Positions 42,601-49,691 of a DNA stretch of 64,000 bases are shown here, in pieces; the first letter of the stretch is position 1, and the number at the start of each line of letters is the position of its first letter. Position numbers and translations under genes: made by a program. Under the pieces are notes generated by a model. It worked only from the letters and a program-made list of their open reading frames with translations. It had not been told where the DNA came from and searched no databases. This stretch comes from Burkholderia contaminans. Lineage in GTDB: Bacteria; Pseudomonadota; Gammaproteobacteria; Burkholderiales; Burkholderiaceae. The stretch is taken from NCBI RefSeq assembly GCF_029633825.1, contig NZ_CP090640.1, positions 2,294,001 to 2,358,000 on the forward strand, in the 5' to 3' direction.

Positions 42601-45600
42601 AATGCGCTGCAGACGGCGATCAACAATGCGAGCGCGGGCGACATGATCGTCGTCGGTCCGGGCACGTACAACGAGATGCTGGTGATGTGGAAGCCGATCC
42701 GGCTGCAAGGCGTGGGCGCCGCGTCGGTGACGATCAATGCGAATACGCATCCGTCCGGCAAGCTCGATCCGTGGCGCAGGCTGATCGCGTGCCTGTTCGG
42801 CACGTCGCTGGACGGCGGGCTGATTTCGGCCACGTACGACCCGACGAAGCCGATCTCGTCGACCAACAACCCGTACGATCCGTCAGGCACCTACCAGTGC
42901 CCGGCGCAGATGCAGGGGCACGTGGATCCGATTCCGTTCGAGCCGACCGTCGGCTGGGACAGCAATCAGAACGGCAACCTGGGCGAGCTGCTGATCGAGC
43001 CGTCGCTGCTGGGCGCGTATGAAGGCGCAGGCATCACGGTGCTGGCCAAGGGCGTGCAGCCGAGCACGAACTGCACCGCGAACGGGATCTGCACGATGCT
43101 CACCGCGCACGACTGCACGACGGACCCGAACAACCCGAACTACGGCAACTTCCTGTGCAACCCGTCGCGCATCGACGGGATCACGGTCACCAACAGCTCG
43201 CAGGGCGGCGGCGGGATCTTCCTGCACGGCTGGAACCACTACACGGAGGTATCGAACAACCGCGTGACCGGCAATGCCGGCACGCTGTCGGGCGGCATCA
43301 CGGTCGGCCAGGTGGAAGTGCCGGACGGCAACATCGCCGCGGACGGCGTGACGCAGTTGCCGTTCATGTACAACACGTTCGTCAACGTGCACCACAACGC
43401 CGTCACGGCAAACGCGTCGTATGGCGACGAGATCAACTCGACCACGCCGTCTTCGGCCGGCGGCGTGACCCTGTGCTCGGGCGCCGACTACTACCGCTTC
43501 AACTACAACTGGGTCTGCGGCAACATGAGCAGCGGTGACGGCGGCGGCGTCGCGCACTTCGGGTTCAGCTACAACGGCGACCTGTCGCACAACGTGGTGC
43601 TGTTCAACCAGAGCAACAACCCGACGTTGCCGACATACGGCGGCGGGATCATCGCGCAGGGGGTGCCGCCCGACGGCACGTTCTGCGAGAACTCGACCGT
43701 CGACGTCGATTGCGCGCCGCAACTGTCCGACGGCATCGGCCCGAATCTCGTGATCGACGGCAACCTGATCATGGGCAACACGGCGGAAAGCGGGAAGGGC
43801 GGCGGGCTGCGGCTGCAGAACGTCAACGGCACGGACGTGCAACGCAATCTCGGCAATCCGAACAACTGGTACCAGGTGCGCGTGATCAACAACATCATCG
43901 CGGACAACGTGGCCGGCTGGTCGGGCGGCGGCGTGTCGCTGCAGGATGCGGTGCGCGTCAGCTTCATCAACAACACGGTGATCGCGAACGATGCGACGGC
44001 GTCGGCGGGCGTGCTCTTCAATACGCCGGCCGCGGCGCAGTCGAACGTGGCGCCGCCGGGATGCACGAGCAGCACGACCAGCGCGGAATCGACCTGCACG
44101 AGTTTCATCGAGACATCGACGCAGCAGCCGGCCGGACTGGAGACGACGACGCATACGCAGAACCTGATGGCGGCGTTCGTCCCGCCCGCGGGTTTCACGG
44201 GGCAAGTCACCTGTCCCGCGAACGCGCCGAACTGCACGAAGTTCTCGAATCCGGTGCTGAGCAACAACCTGTTCTGGCAAAACCGCTCGTTCTACATCTC
44301 GGTGAGTTCGCAGCCGAACCCGAACATACCCGGCGTGCAGAACGCGGTCACGCTGAACCCGGTCCTGAACCAGAAAGGGCAATCGACCGGCTTCTGCGTG
44401 ACGGGCGGTGCGACCCCGCCGTTCTACTGGGACATCGGCGCGTACGGCGACACCGGGCCGGCCAATCACCAGTCCGGGCTGACCATGAATCCGCAGTACT
44501 CGATCATGACCAGCACGGCGGGCTACGCCGCGACCAACAAGGCAGCGGACCCGCAGACGACCAGCCAGTACTGCAACGGCTCGCGCGTGCCGCCGGAAGC
44601 CGGCGGGAACGGCTTTGCCGTGCCGCCCGGGATCGCCGACGCGGTGTTGCCGAACCCGTTGTTCGGGCTGATGCCGTCGGCCACGCCCGATGAGGGCAAC
44701 CAGTGGATCAACATGTCGTACGGGCCGCTGTCGCTGTCCAACGAGGCGCTCCAGCCGGGCAGTGCCGGCTACAACGTGATGATGGGCAACTACTCGATCA
44801 AGGGCACGTCGCCGGCGATCGGGGCGGCTACCGCGAACGGCGCGCCGAATCACGACATCTTCGGCACGCCGCGGCCGCAAGCCAACGGCTACGACATCGG
44901 CGCGGTCGAGTACGTGGCGCCCGGCCTGCTCGGCGGCCTGCTCGGTGGCGGTACGCCGATCGACCCGCTGTCACTGGGGAGCCAGCCGACCGGCCTGGCA
45001 GCACTTATCCCTGGAGGCGGCGGAATTCCGGGCGGTGGCGGCATCCCGGGCGGCGGTGGCATCCCGGGTGTCGGCGGAATTCCGGGCGGCGGTGGAATTC
45101 CGGGCGGCGGTGGAATTCCTGGCGGCGGTGGAATTCCGGGCGGCGGCGGCATTCCGGGCGGTGGCGGCATTCCGGGCGGTGGCGGAATCCCGGGTGTCGG
45201 CGGAATTCCGGGCGGCGGTGGAATCCCGGGTGGCGGCGGAATTCCGGGCGGCGGTGGCATCCCGGGTGTCGGCGGCATCCCGGGCATCGGCGGAATCCCG
45301 GCCATCTTCAGCCGTAACGCGCCGCTGCCGCCGATCACGGCGCCGGCGCTGAGGCGGCCGCTTGCAGGGGCGCGGCTGGCTTCGCCGGTGACCCGGCCGC
45401 TGCCGACCGGCGCGTTGGCGCAGTCTCCGGCGCTGGCGCGGCCGCAATCGGGTGCGCTGCTGCAGGCCCCGACCCGGACGACGCCGCGCGCCCGCACGCA
45501 GACGCCCGGGCAGACGCCTGCGCAGACCCGCGCGCTGCCGCCCGTGCGGCTGCCGGCGCCGACCCCGGCGCAGGCGCTGCCCGCGCCCCTCACGGGAGCG

Positions 45601-45609
45601 ATGCAATGA
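36682..45609 (+). CDS. Giant secreted protein: cupredoxin-like, Ig-like/SdrD-like, TIG and beta-helix domains
   Basis: This 2975-residue exported protein has a signal peptide cut near ACFAQ. Residues ~15-440 are degenerate cupredoxin-like domains related to the preceding oxidase (PDGQAVPMWGYSC), without HxH or HCH motifs. Residues ~445-640 hold two cadherin-like repeats (GTLTLNTDGTFTY, GTVTLNPDGSFTA). Residues ~870-1900 contain SdrD_B/carboxypeptidase-regulatory-like modules (GGFEIKLWDDAGG; GRFTISGLPSGTTRITVFD). A TIG-like domain (~1812-1963) is followed by a predicted right-handed beta-helix (~1975-2740, ALQTAINNASAGDMIVVGPG), sixteen GGGGIP-type repeats and a Pro-rich tail. The start at 36682 follows GGGGAG. 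Probably a surface or matrix scaffold; no catalytic site is recognised. Confidence 0.8.
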   Translation: MRSTKLTATLLDLFKAGVAASILLTAGEACFAQAVVNLTAKASTAMMPDGQAVPMWGYSCTPAAVATVPAANATCAAANPAAGANWSPVVVTVPAGQLQINLTNNLPAPVPTSLVIVGQLGGGLGDKPTTTPSPVHPTQTATSWPTVTATSTAPMASFVPPAQGPRVQSFGTEVAPSTDPKSHTTLTWTNLKPGTYLLESGTHPSIQGPMGLYGVLVVKSPSVPSSTCASTKQAYPNSVSCYDADVPLVMSEIDPVQNAAVAAAVATKGFSETAAWSGQPGGCGDSKSVTFGTCYPPVVNYDPRYYLINGVAFDRTNPNASAFPPSATVPPSTGQVLVRLVNAGLRMHVPAVVGAQTGNPSVPGFTLIAEDGNVIPGAARIQNAVFMAAGKTYDLMLNAPAAGAMPVYDRQLSLSTNNMRDGGMQGYIAVNNAQPSATAGIGETPTAAGANYYFVPGTTLSVSDPAKGVIANDSGVYGVKVQTPPASGTLTLNTDGTFTYLSSSTANDSFVYQSTNGTPPVTAKVTLTACTTSNKCLSVPTAGNASFASNIASQIQVGAPGVLASASDPAGLPLTAQIVASSATNGTVTLNPDGSFTAVPTTPRVGSGAAAQTMTFQYKVTNTQMQTSANAGTVTVTFNPGSGLVVNVMDAPSMAPDATAPNKAVKLTDYRWIIEEDRTMQIDPACQVNSATGRPANCPPLPVPSLGTNFHTSYMPVVASGCVGPVACESGQTVYDPVSNTHLPTVCDVGNGACRTGTNVSQQTPVDPKYVALDPAKHYYISILPGDAGNTFTNGGGVSPDGKRQFSIALDCPSGPSGADFAPGTGKCGHSMGGSPIAPAQIAAAKAGQTGAGQAGQLNVLLTETPYQTAKLSVFVFEDDAPLNGEVDVSGGSDGFGTAREPGLGGFEIKLWDDAGGTGDPTGQMTYDMFNMPLSNSLQGTIDPLTGLNACPISTATDGLVGMIPTCPKYESDGKTLSPLVGQAIIANLMPGRYGVIATPAADRIGRGEEWLQTNTLDGQKAHDAFIKVGGPAYFQEFGPAGYHVSIGFANPKIINARRTNAAKTGICDTGPCPNTLTGRVTNLHYSRPPNENLYSSGSRDSLAFSQCYVSVGDPDSEDYGFTKCDSQGRFTISGLPSGTTRITVFDQWNDQIVDGLAKAVQLPAANGSTTVDVGDLAVLQWHTNLYTRTFIDLHGDGVSHPDDPGIALASVNMRFRDGSFSNFNATDGNGYAPFNEVFPLFNWYVVDDDLTRFKPTGTHVVYDAGGPVDGTNSAGSGHSTVAANFANTTETVPLPSNLHVPGARYCADADCASTGSGSTGRVDPPWVTTEAWQGFSGQNSFIEYGKTPFAKGENGGIRGEVIYASTRPFDDPTLLIHTKWTPNVPNVTVNLYQEGTATDGTTNLTLVDTTKTASWDDWAQGFRADGVTPNMNCPGQDPNDPFYFTLKNSTNWLDPQHRQLPANAQYKCYDGMHAFNQIQPAPYDGMYKFPSVTATDANGKPVASNCTICVGKNPVDGTPMLPAGKYVVEIIVPPGYELVKEEDKNILIGDNYIAPVTQQFAGIGAVFILPDQAAVNSTYNKNNPQNPTTNLGSTPHAEGDTGSVERFWPCVGELRIVPDYISLFPGSKEVAPFAGASRHLCDRKEVMLTDEESVLAKFWIFSSTHVAAHYTGFMLDDFSSEFDPYSPQFGEKFAVPNVPISFKDFSGNETSRTYTDQWGIYNGLTFSTWEVNPPNPTGYAPTMMVACMNDPGPIPDPQHPGKTIADPLYNPAYSQFCYEIPFMPGQTQYMDTPVVPVQSFADGYNQPDCAYPDATPAISSVTGDAIGAGAGPWVSAPGRQLTINALGDQQVVNHAYTGPSQTAAPFNQKFITRHYGFGASQGNGSVTIAGVTAPVVSWSDSKIVVLAPDLSLPSLPSLKVPSTCTIQQMGAPATQCGELVITAGNGKRSIDAVTVTIGGKAPTYVSGENGASNALQTAINNASAGDMIVVGPGTYNEMLVMWKPIRLQGVGAASVTINANTHPSGKLDPWRRLIACLFGTSLDGGLISATYDPTKPISSTNNPYDPSGTYQCPAQMQGHVDPIPFEPTVGWDSNQNGNLGELLIEPSLLGAYEGAGITVLAKGVQPSTNCTANGICTMLTAHDCTTDPNNPNYGNFLCNPSRIDGITVTNSSQGGGGIFLHGWNHYTEVSNNRVTGNAGTLSGGITVGQVEVPDGNIAADGVTQLPFMYNTFVNVHHNAVTANASYGDEINSTTPSSAGGVTLCSGADYYRFNYNWVCGNMSSGDGGGVAHFGFSYNGDLSHNVVLFNQSNNPTLPTYGGGIIAQGVPPDGTFCENSTVDVDCAPQLSDGIGPNLVIDGNLIMGNTAESGKGGGLRLQNVNGTDVQRNLGNPNNWYQVRVINNIIADNVAGWSGGGVSLQDAVRVSFINNTVIANDATASAGVLFNTPAAAQSNVAPPGCTSSTTSAESTCTSFIETSTQQPAGLETTTHTQNLMAAFVPPAGFTGQVTCPANAPNCTKFSNPVLSNNLFWQNRSFYISVSSQPNPNIPGVQNAVTLNPVLNQKGQSTGFCVTGGATPPFYWDIGAYGDTGPANHQSGLTMNPQYSIMTSTAGYAATNKAADPQTTSQYCNGSRVPPEAGGNGFAVPPGIADAVLPNPLFGLMPSATPDEGNQWINMSYGPLSLSNEALQPGSAGYNVMMGNYSIKGTSPAIGAATANGAPNHDIFGTPRPQANGYDIGAVEYVAPGLLGGLLGGGTPIDPLSLGSQPTGLAALIPGGGGIPGGGGIPGGGGIPGVGGIPGGGGIPGGGGIPGGGGIPGGGGIPGGGGIPGGGGIPGVGGIPGGGGIPGGGGIPGGGGIPGVGGIPGIGGIPAIFSRNAPLPPITAPALRRPLAGARLASPVTRPLPTGALAQSPALARPQSGALLQAPTRTTPRARTQTPGQTPAQTRALPPVRLPAPTPAQALPAPLTGAMQ
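45013..45300 (+). repeat. 18-bp tandem repeat encoding GGGGIP hexapeptides, 16 units
   Basis: In-frame repeats near the 3' end of the giant gene encode GGGGIP, with GVGGIP at units 4, 11 and 15 and GIGGIP at 16. Units at DNA level are variants of GGCGGTGGAATTCCGGGC, differing mainly at third positions. The result is a flexible glycine-rich linker; copy number is probably variable. Confidence 0.92.
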
Positions 45610-46109
45610 AACGGGCGGCCGTCCGTGCGGCATCGATGCTGCTGCTCGCGGGCGCTGCCTGCCTCGCCGCGGTCCGGCCGCAGCCGGCCGCGGCCGGGCA
45701 GGATGCGCCGGCCGGCCCCGCGGCCGCCCGGCACTCGCCTTACCTGCCGGTGAGCCTGCCGCGGCAGGCGAAGGCCTATTACCAGATGGCGAAAGGCATC
45801 GACAACTTGCACGTGCGCAGCACCGCGTCCGGCAACCTGATCCGTTTCAGCTACCGCGTGACCGATCCCGACAAGGCGCGGCTGCTCGGCGACACGAAAG
45901 CGACCGTCTACCTGTACGGCGAAACGAGCCACGCGATGCTCGTGATTCCGGTGATGGACCAGATCGGCGCGCTGCGGCAGACCGGTCAGCTCGAGACCGG
46001 ACGCGAATACTGGATGGTGTTTTCCAACAAGGGAGGGCCGATCAAGCGCGGCGAACGGGTCAGCATCCTGATCGATTCGCTGCACATCGACGGGCTGGTG
46101 GTCGAGTAA
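45606..46109 (+). CDS. Small secreted protein of unknown function
   Basis: A 167-residue exported protein with a signal peptide (MKRAAVRAASMLLLAGAACL, cut near AAAG). It overlaps the giant gene by four bases (ATGA), so its translation is coupled to the scaffold. The mature part is mainly beta-type (LIRFSYRVTDPDKARLLGDT, KATVYLYGETSHAMLVIPV) and has no cysteine. I do not recognise a family. Its tight coupling suggests it binds or helps export the giant protein or the oxidases. Confidence 0.7.
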   Translation: MKRAAVRAASMLLLAGAACLAAVRPQPAAAGQDAPAGPAAARHSPYLPVSLPRQAKAYYQMAKGIDNLHVRSTASGNLIRFSYRVTDPDKARLLGDTKATVYLYGETSHAMLVIPVMDQIGALRQTGQLETGREYWMVFSNKGGPIKRGERVSILIDSLHIDGLVVE

Positions 46110-46173
46110 ATCACATACATGCGCATGTCGTCGCGCATCGGCAACGGGCGGCCTGCATGCGGGGAGAGCAGTC

Positions 46174-47013
46174 ATGAACCGGTTTCTTTTCAAGTCGATT
46201 TCGGCGGCGTGTGCCGCCGGCTTGTTGACTTGCAGCCAGGTCGCATCCGCGGCCTCGGCGGCGGGGAATGCGCAGGAGGCGTCGGCGTCGCACATGGACG
46301 CGGCGCAGATCGCCGAGCGCAATGCGGCGGCCAACGGCGGGCTGCAGGCGTGGCGGGCGGTGTCGTCGATCAGGATGACGGGGCAGCTCGATGCGGGCGG
46401 CACGAAGAACGTCAGGCTGCCGTTCACGCTGACGTTGAAGCGTCCGCGCAAGAGCCGGCTCGAGATCCAGTTCGAGCAGCAAACGGCGCTGCAGGTGTAC
46501 GACGGCGCGCAGGGCTGGCTGGTCCGGCCGTACCTCGGCCGCAACGACGTCGAGCCGTATACGCCGGCGCAACTCAAGTCCGCCGCGTCATCGGCCGAGC
46601 TCGACGGGCCGCTGATCGATTACGCGGCCAAGGGCACCACGATCCAGGCGCTCGGCACGGAGCAGGTGGAAGGGCATCGCGCGTATGTGCTGAAGCTGAC
46701 GTCGAAGGAGGGCGCGACGCGCCGCCTGTGGGTCGACGCGTCGAGCTTTCTCGAACTGAAGATCGACGGCGAGCCGCGCGTGCTGGACGGCAAGACGCAC
46801 AGCGTCGCCGTGTTCTATCGCGACTACAGGAAGGAGAACGGCCTCGTCATGCCGCACACGCTCGAGACCGTCGTGAGCGGCGTCAAGGGCGCGCACCGGA
46901 TCACGATCGAGCATGTCGCGCTCAACGAGCCGGCCGACGACGCGATGTTCGGCAAGCCGCCGCTCACCTTCGCGAAGGCGCCGAGTCACCCGGCCGAGAC
47001 CCGGACGAGGTGA
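46174..47013 (+). CDS. LolA/LolB-fold periplasmic protein, first of a tandem pair
   Basis: A 279-residue exported protein (signal peptide cut near ASAASA). The repeated pattern AERNAAANGGLQAWRAVSSI ... GQLDAGG ... RPRKSRLEIQF ... LQVYDGAQGWLV is that of outer-membrane lipoprotein-sorting-like (LolA-fold) proteins. It ends with the conserved NEPADDAMFGKP. The next gene is a paralogue by eye over the whole length. GGGGAGAG precedes the ATG. The family binds lipid or quinone-like ligands in other systems; the role here is unknown. Confidence 0.75.
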   Translation: MNRFLFKSISAACAAGLLTCSQVASAASAAGNAQEASASHMDAAQIAERNAAANGGLQAWRAVSSIRMTGQLDAGGTKNVRLPFTLTLKRPRKSRLEIQFEQQTALQVYDGAQGWLVRPYLGRNDVEPYTPAQLKSAASSAELDGPLIDYAAKGTTIQALGTEQVEGHRAYVLKLTSKEGATRRLWVDASSFLELKIDGEPRVLDGKTHSVAVFYRDYRKENGLVMPHTLETVVSGVKGAHRITIEHVALNEPADDAMFGKPPLTFAKAPSHPAETRTR

Positions 47014-47018
47014 CGGCC

Positions 47019-47849
47019 ATGGGACGGATCGGATCGTGGGTGCTCGCCGGCTGCGCGATGGCGGCCTTGTGCGGGTGCGAGCAATTGCCGGGGCAGGGCC
47101 TCGGCGTGGACCAGATCGTCGAGAAGAACATCGCGGCGAGAGGCGGGCTCGACGCGTGGCGCAAGGTCCAGACGATGGTCTGGTCGGGCCATGTGGACAG
47201 CCCGAACGCGCCGGTGCGCAGCATGCCGTTCATCCTGGCGATGAAGCGCCCGAACAAGACGCGCTTCGAGATCACCGTGCTCAACCAGAAGGCCGTGCGC
47301 GTGTTCGATGGCCGCGAAGGCTGGAAACAGGCCGCGAGCGGCAGCGCCGGCGTGCGGCCGTATACGCCGGGCGAGCTGATGTCCGCGCGCGACGAGCAGG
47401 TGATCGACGGCCCGCTGTTCGACCACGATGCGAAGGGCATCGGCGTGACGCTGGAGGGCGTCGACCCGATCGGCGGGCACGATGCGTACCGCCTGGCGGT
47501 GAAGTTGCCGTCCGGCGCGGTACGGCATGTGTGGATCGACGGGCGGAGTTTCCTGGACGTGAAGGCCGACCGCCAGGTGCGCGGGCCGAGCGGCCCGCTC
47601 ACGGTGGAGGTGAACTACGGCAACTTCAAGCTCATCGACGGCCTGCAAATCCCGCTCAGGATCGAGAGCGGAACGGCAGCCTCGCCGACCAAGGACACGC
47701 TGATCATCGACAAGGTGTCGCTGAATCCGCCGCTCGACGATGCGCTCTTCGGCCGGCCCGTGTCGCCGGGCGGACGCCGTGCGGCGTCGATCGATGCGCG
47801 CGTGTCGGCGGCCCCGCCGGGCGTAGCCCGGCCGACGGCACGGCCATGA
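47019..47849 (+). CDS. LolA/LolB-fold probable lipoprotein, second of a tandem pair
   Basis: A 276-residue paralogue of the preceding protein: EKNIAARGGLDAWRKVQTMV matches AERNAAANGGLQAWRAVSSI and LNPPLDDALFGRP matches NEPADDAMFGKP. Unlike its partner it starts with a lipoprotein-like leader (GSWVLAGC, with a second cysteine in ALCGC), so it is probably membrane-anchored. Soluble and anchored versions side by side suggest a carrier and receptor pair. Its stop overlaps an ATG (ATGA) that may be the true start of the following cytochrome gene. Confidence 0.75.
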   Translation: MGRIGSWVLAGCAMAALCGCEQLPGQGLGVDQIVEKNIAARGGLDAWRKVQTMVWSGHVDSPNAPVRSMPFILAMKRPNKTRFEITVLNQKAVRVFDGREGWKQAASGSAGVRPYTPGELMSARDEQVIDGPLFDHDAKGIGVTLEGVDPIGGHDAYRLAVKLPSGAVRHVWIDGRSFLDVKADRQVRGPSGPLTVEVNYGNFKLIDGLQIPLRIESGTAASPTKDTLIIDKVSLNPPLDDALFGRPVSPGGRRAASIDARVSAAPPGVARPTARP

Positions 47850-47925
47850 ACGGCATCCGGGGCGAGCGCGCGCCCTCGCGGCGGCGTGGCCGCCGGCCTC
47901 GCGCGGGCGGCTGGCGCGGTGGCTG

Positions 47926-49533
47926 GTGCTGGCCGCTTTGTGCGCAAGCGCGGGCCACGCGATCGGCGGCGAGCCGGCGGCACCCGTCGTGCCCGCGGAC
48001 GCGGGAGAAGCCATCTTCCAGCGTGGCATCCTCGGTTCCGGTGCGCCGCTCGAAGCCGTGCATCAGGACGGCGTGCGCCTGCAAGGCGCCGCTGCTGCCT
48101 GCATCAATTGCCATCGGCGCAGCGGGCTGGGCTCGAAGGAGGGCAACAACATCATTCCGCCGATCACGTGGCGCTACCTGGTGCATCCGCGCGCGCAGAC
48201 CGCCGAGGATCTCGATATCCCGTACGTTCCCGGCATGCGCGCCGATCGCGAGCCGTACACGGAAGAACGGCTCGCGCGCGCCGTGCGTGACGGAATCGAT
48301 CCGGAGGGCAGGCCGCTCGGCAGACTGATGCCGCAATACGCGCTCGGCGACGCCGACATGGCCGCGCTGACCGGCTATCTGAAGCGTCTCGATCGCCGCA
48401 CGCCGTCGGGCGTGACCGACACGGTGCTGCATTTCGCGACGATCGTCACGCCGGACGCGGACCCGGTGAAGCGGGCGGGCATGCTCGACGTCCTGCAGCA
48501 CTACTTCGCGGACAAGAACGCGTTTCCGTTCGGCACGACGCCGCCGCTGCGTTCCACGCGAAAAATGATGTTCATGGTCAATCGCCGCTGGGAACTGCAC
48601 GTGTGGGAACTGAACGGTCCGCCGGACACGTGGCGCGCGCAGTTGACGCAGTTTCTCGCCCGGCAGCCGGTGCTGGCCGTGGTGTCGGGGCTCGGCGGCA
48701 GGAACTGGGCGCCCGTTCACGACTTCTGCGAGGCGCAGGCCGTGCCCTGCCTCTTTCCGAACGTCGAGGTGCCGGTCGAAGCCGAGCACGATTTCTACTC
48801 GGTGTACTTCTCGCGCGGCGTGCTGCTCGAGTCGGACCTGATCGCGAAGCGCGTGCTGGACGAAGTCGGCGCGCGGCCGGTGAAGACGGTCAGGCAAGTC
48901 TATCGCGCGGGCGACAACGGCGAGCGCGGCGCACAGGCGCTCGCCGCCGCGCTGAAGGCGCGCGGCATCGCGGTGTCGAATCATGCGCTTGCACCGCACG
49001 ACGGCGTCGCGCGCGCGTTGCGCGGGATGCCGCGCGACGATGTGCTCGTGCTGTGGCTGAGGCCGCCCGATCTCGCGGCGCTCGAGCATGTGCCGCCGGC
49101 GGTGGACACCGTGTTCATGTCGGGGCTGCTCGGCGGGCTCGACAGCACGCCGCTGCCGACGAGCTGGCGCGCCGTCACGCGCGTTGCCTATCCGTTCGAC
49201 TTGCCGGAGGGGCGGCGCGTGCGCGTCGACTACGCGTTCGGCTGGTTCACGATCCGGAAGATTCCGATGGTCGCGCCGCAGGTGCAGGCGGATACCTATC
49301 TCGCGTGCGGCCTGCTCGCCGAGACGCTGAGCCACGTCGTCGACGCGTTCGTGCGCGAGTATCTCGTCGAGCGCATCCAGGACATGCTCGAACGCCGCAT
49401 CCTGACCGGCTACTACCCGCGCCTGACGCTCGCGACCGGGCAGCGCTTCGCGTCGAAGGGCGGCTATATCGTCCGGTTCGCCGGGCCGGACCGCACGAAG
49501 ATCTCCGCCGACGGAGACTGGATCGTTCCCTGA
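47926..49533 (+). CDS. Cytochrome c fused to periplasmic-binding-protein fold
   Basis: A one-haem c-type domain (CINCH, C59-H63) is followed by ~400 residues with the type I periplasmic-binding-protein pattern (QPVLAVVSGLGGRNWAPVHD, FYSVYFSRGVLLESDLIAKR), as in branched-chain amino-acid receptors. Such a fusion could sense or bind a ligand near an electron carrier. The start is uncertain. The GTG at 47926 leaves a truncated signal peptide with no ribosome site. The better leader (ARWLVLAALCASAGHA) begins upstream in this frame with no ATG/GTG/TTG, while the coupled ATG at 47846 is in another frame. A one-base frameshift near 47880-47910 is possible. Confidence 0.75.
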   Translation: MLAALCASAGHAIGGEPAAPVVPADAGEAIFQRGILGSGAPLEAVHQDGVRLQGAAAACINCHRRSGLGSKEGNNIIPPITWRYLVHPRAQTAEDLDIPYVPGMRADREPYTEERLARAVRDGIDPEGRPLGRLMPQYALGDADMAALTGYLKRLDRRTPSGVTDTVLHFATIVTPDADPVKRAGMLDVLQHYFADKNAFPFGTTPPLRSTRKMMFMVNRRWELHVWELNGPPDTWRAQLTQFLARQPVLAVVSGLGGRNWAPVHDFCEAQAVPCLFPNVEVPVEAEHDFYSVYFSRGVLLESDLIAKRVLDEVGARPVKTVRQVYRAGDNGERGAQALAAALKARGIAVSNHALAPHDGVARALRGMPRDDVLVLWLRPPDLAALEHVPPAVDTVFMSGLLGGLDSTPLPTSWRAVTRVAYPFDLPEGRRVRVDYAFGWFTIRKIPMVAPQVQADTYLACGLLAETLSHVVDAFVREYLVERIQDMLERRILTGYYPRLTLATGQRFASKGGYIVRFAGPDRTKISADGDWIVP

Positions 49534-49691
49534 GCAGTCGCGCGCCTTCGGATGGAGTAGGAAACAGGCTGCGTATGGAGGGAGTCGCCCCATGTCGGTT
49601 TCGATGCGCGCATCGCACACTGGAGACATCGTGCGACATGGCGATGTCGCGCCGGAGCATCGCGGCATACGATGCGGGGAGGGAAACCGTC

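Noticed and set aside
36661..42750. A 2029-codon open frame on the minus strand opposite the giant gene, and others of similar kind (for example 23609-29305)
   Set aside because: They are mirror frames of strongly coding genes in GC-rich DNA. Their translations are Arg/His/Ala-rich without domains or ribosome sites, while the opposite strand gives clear families.
45013..45300. CRISPR-like regular repeats
   Set aside because: The units are 18 bp, contiguous and in frame with a coding sequence; there are no spacers and no cas genes.
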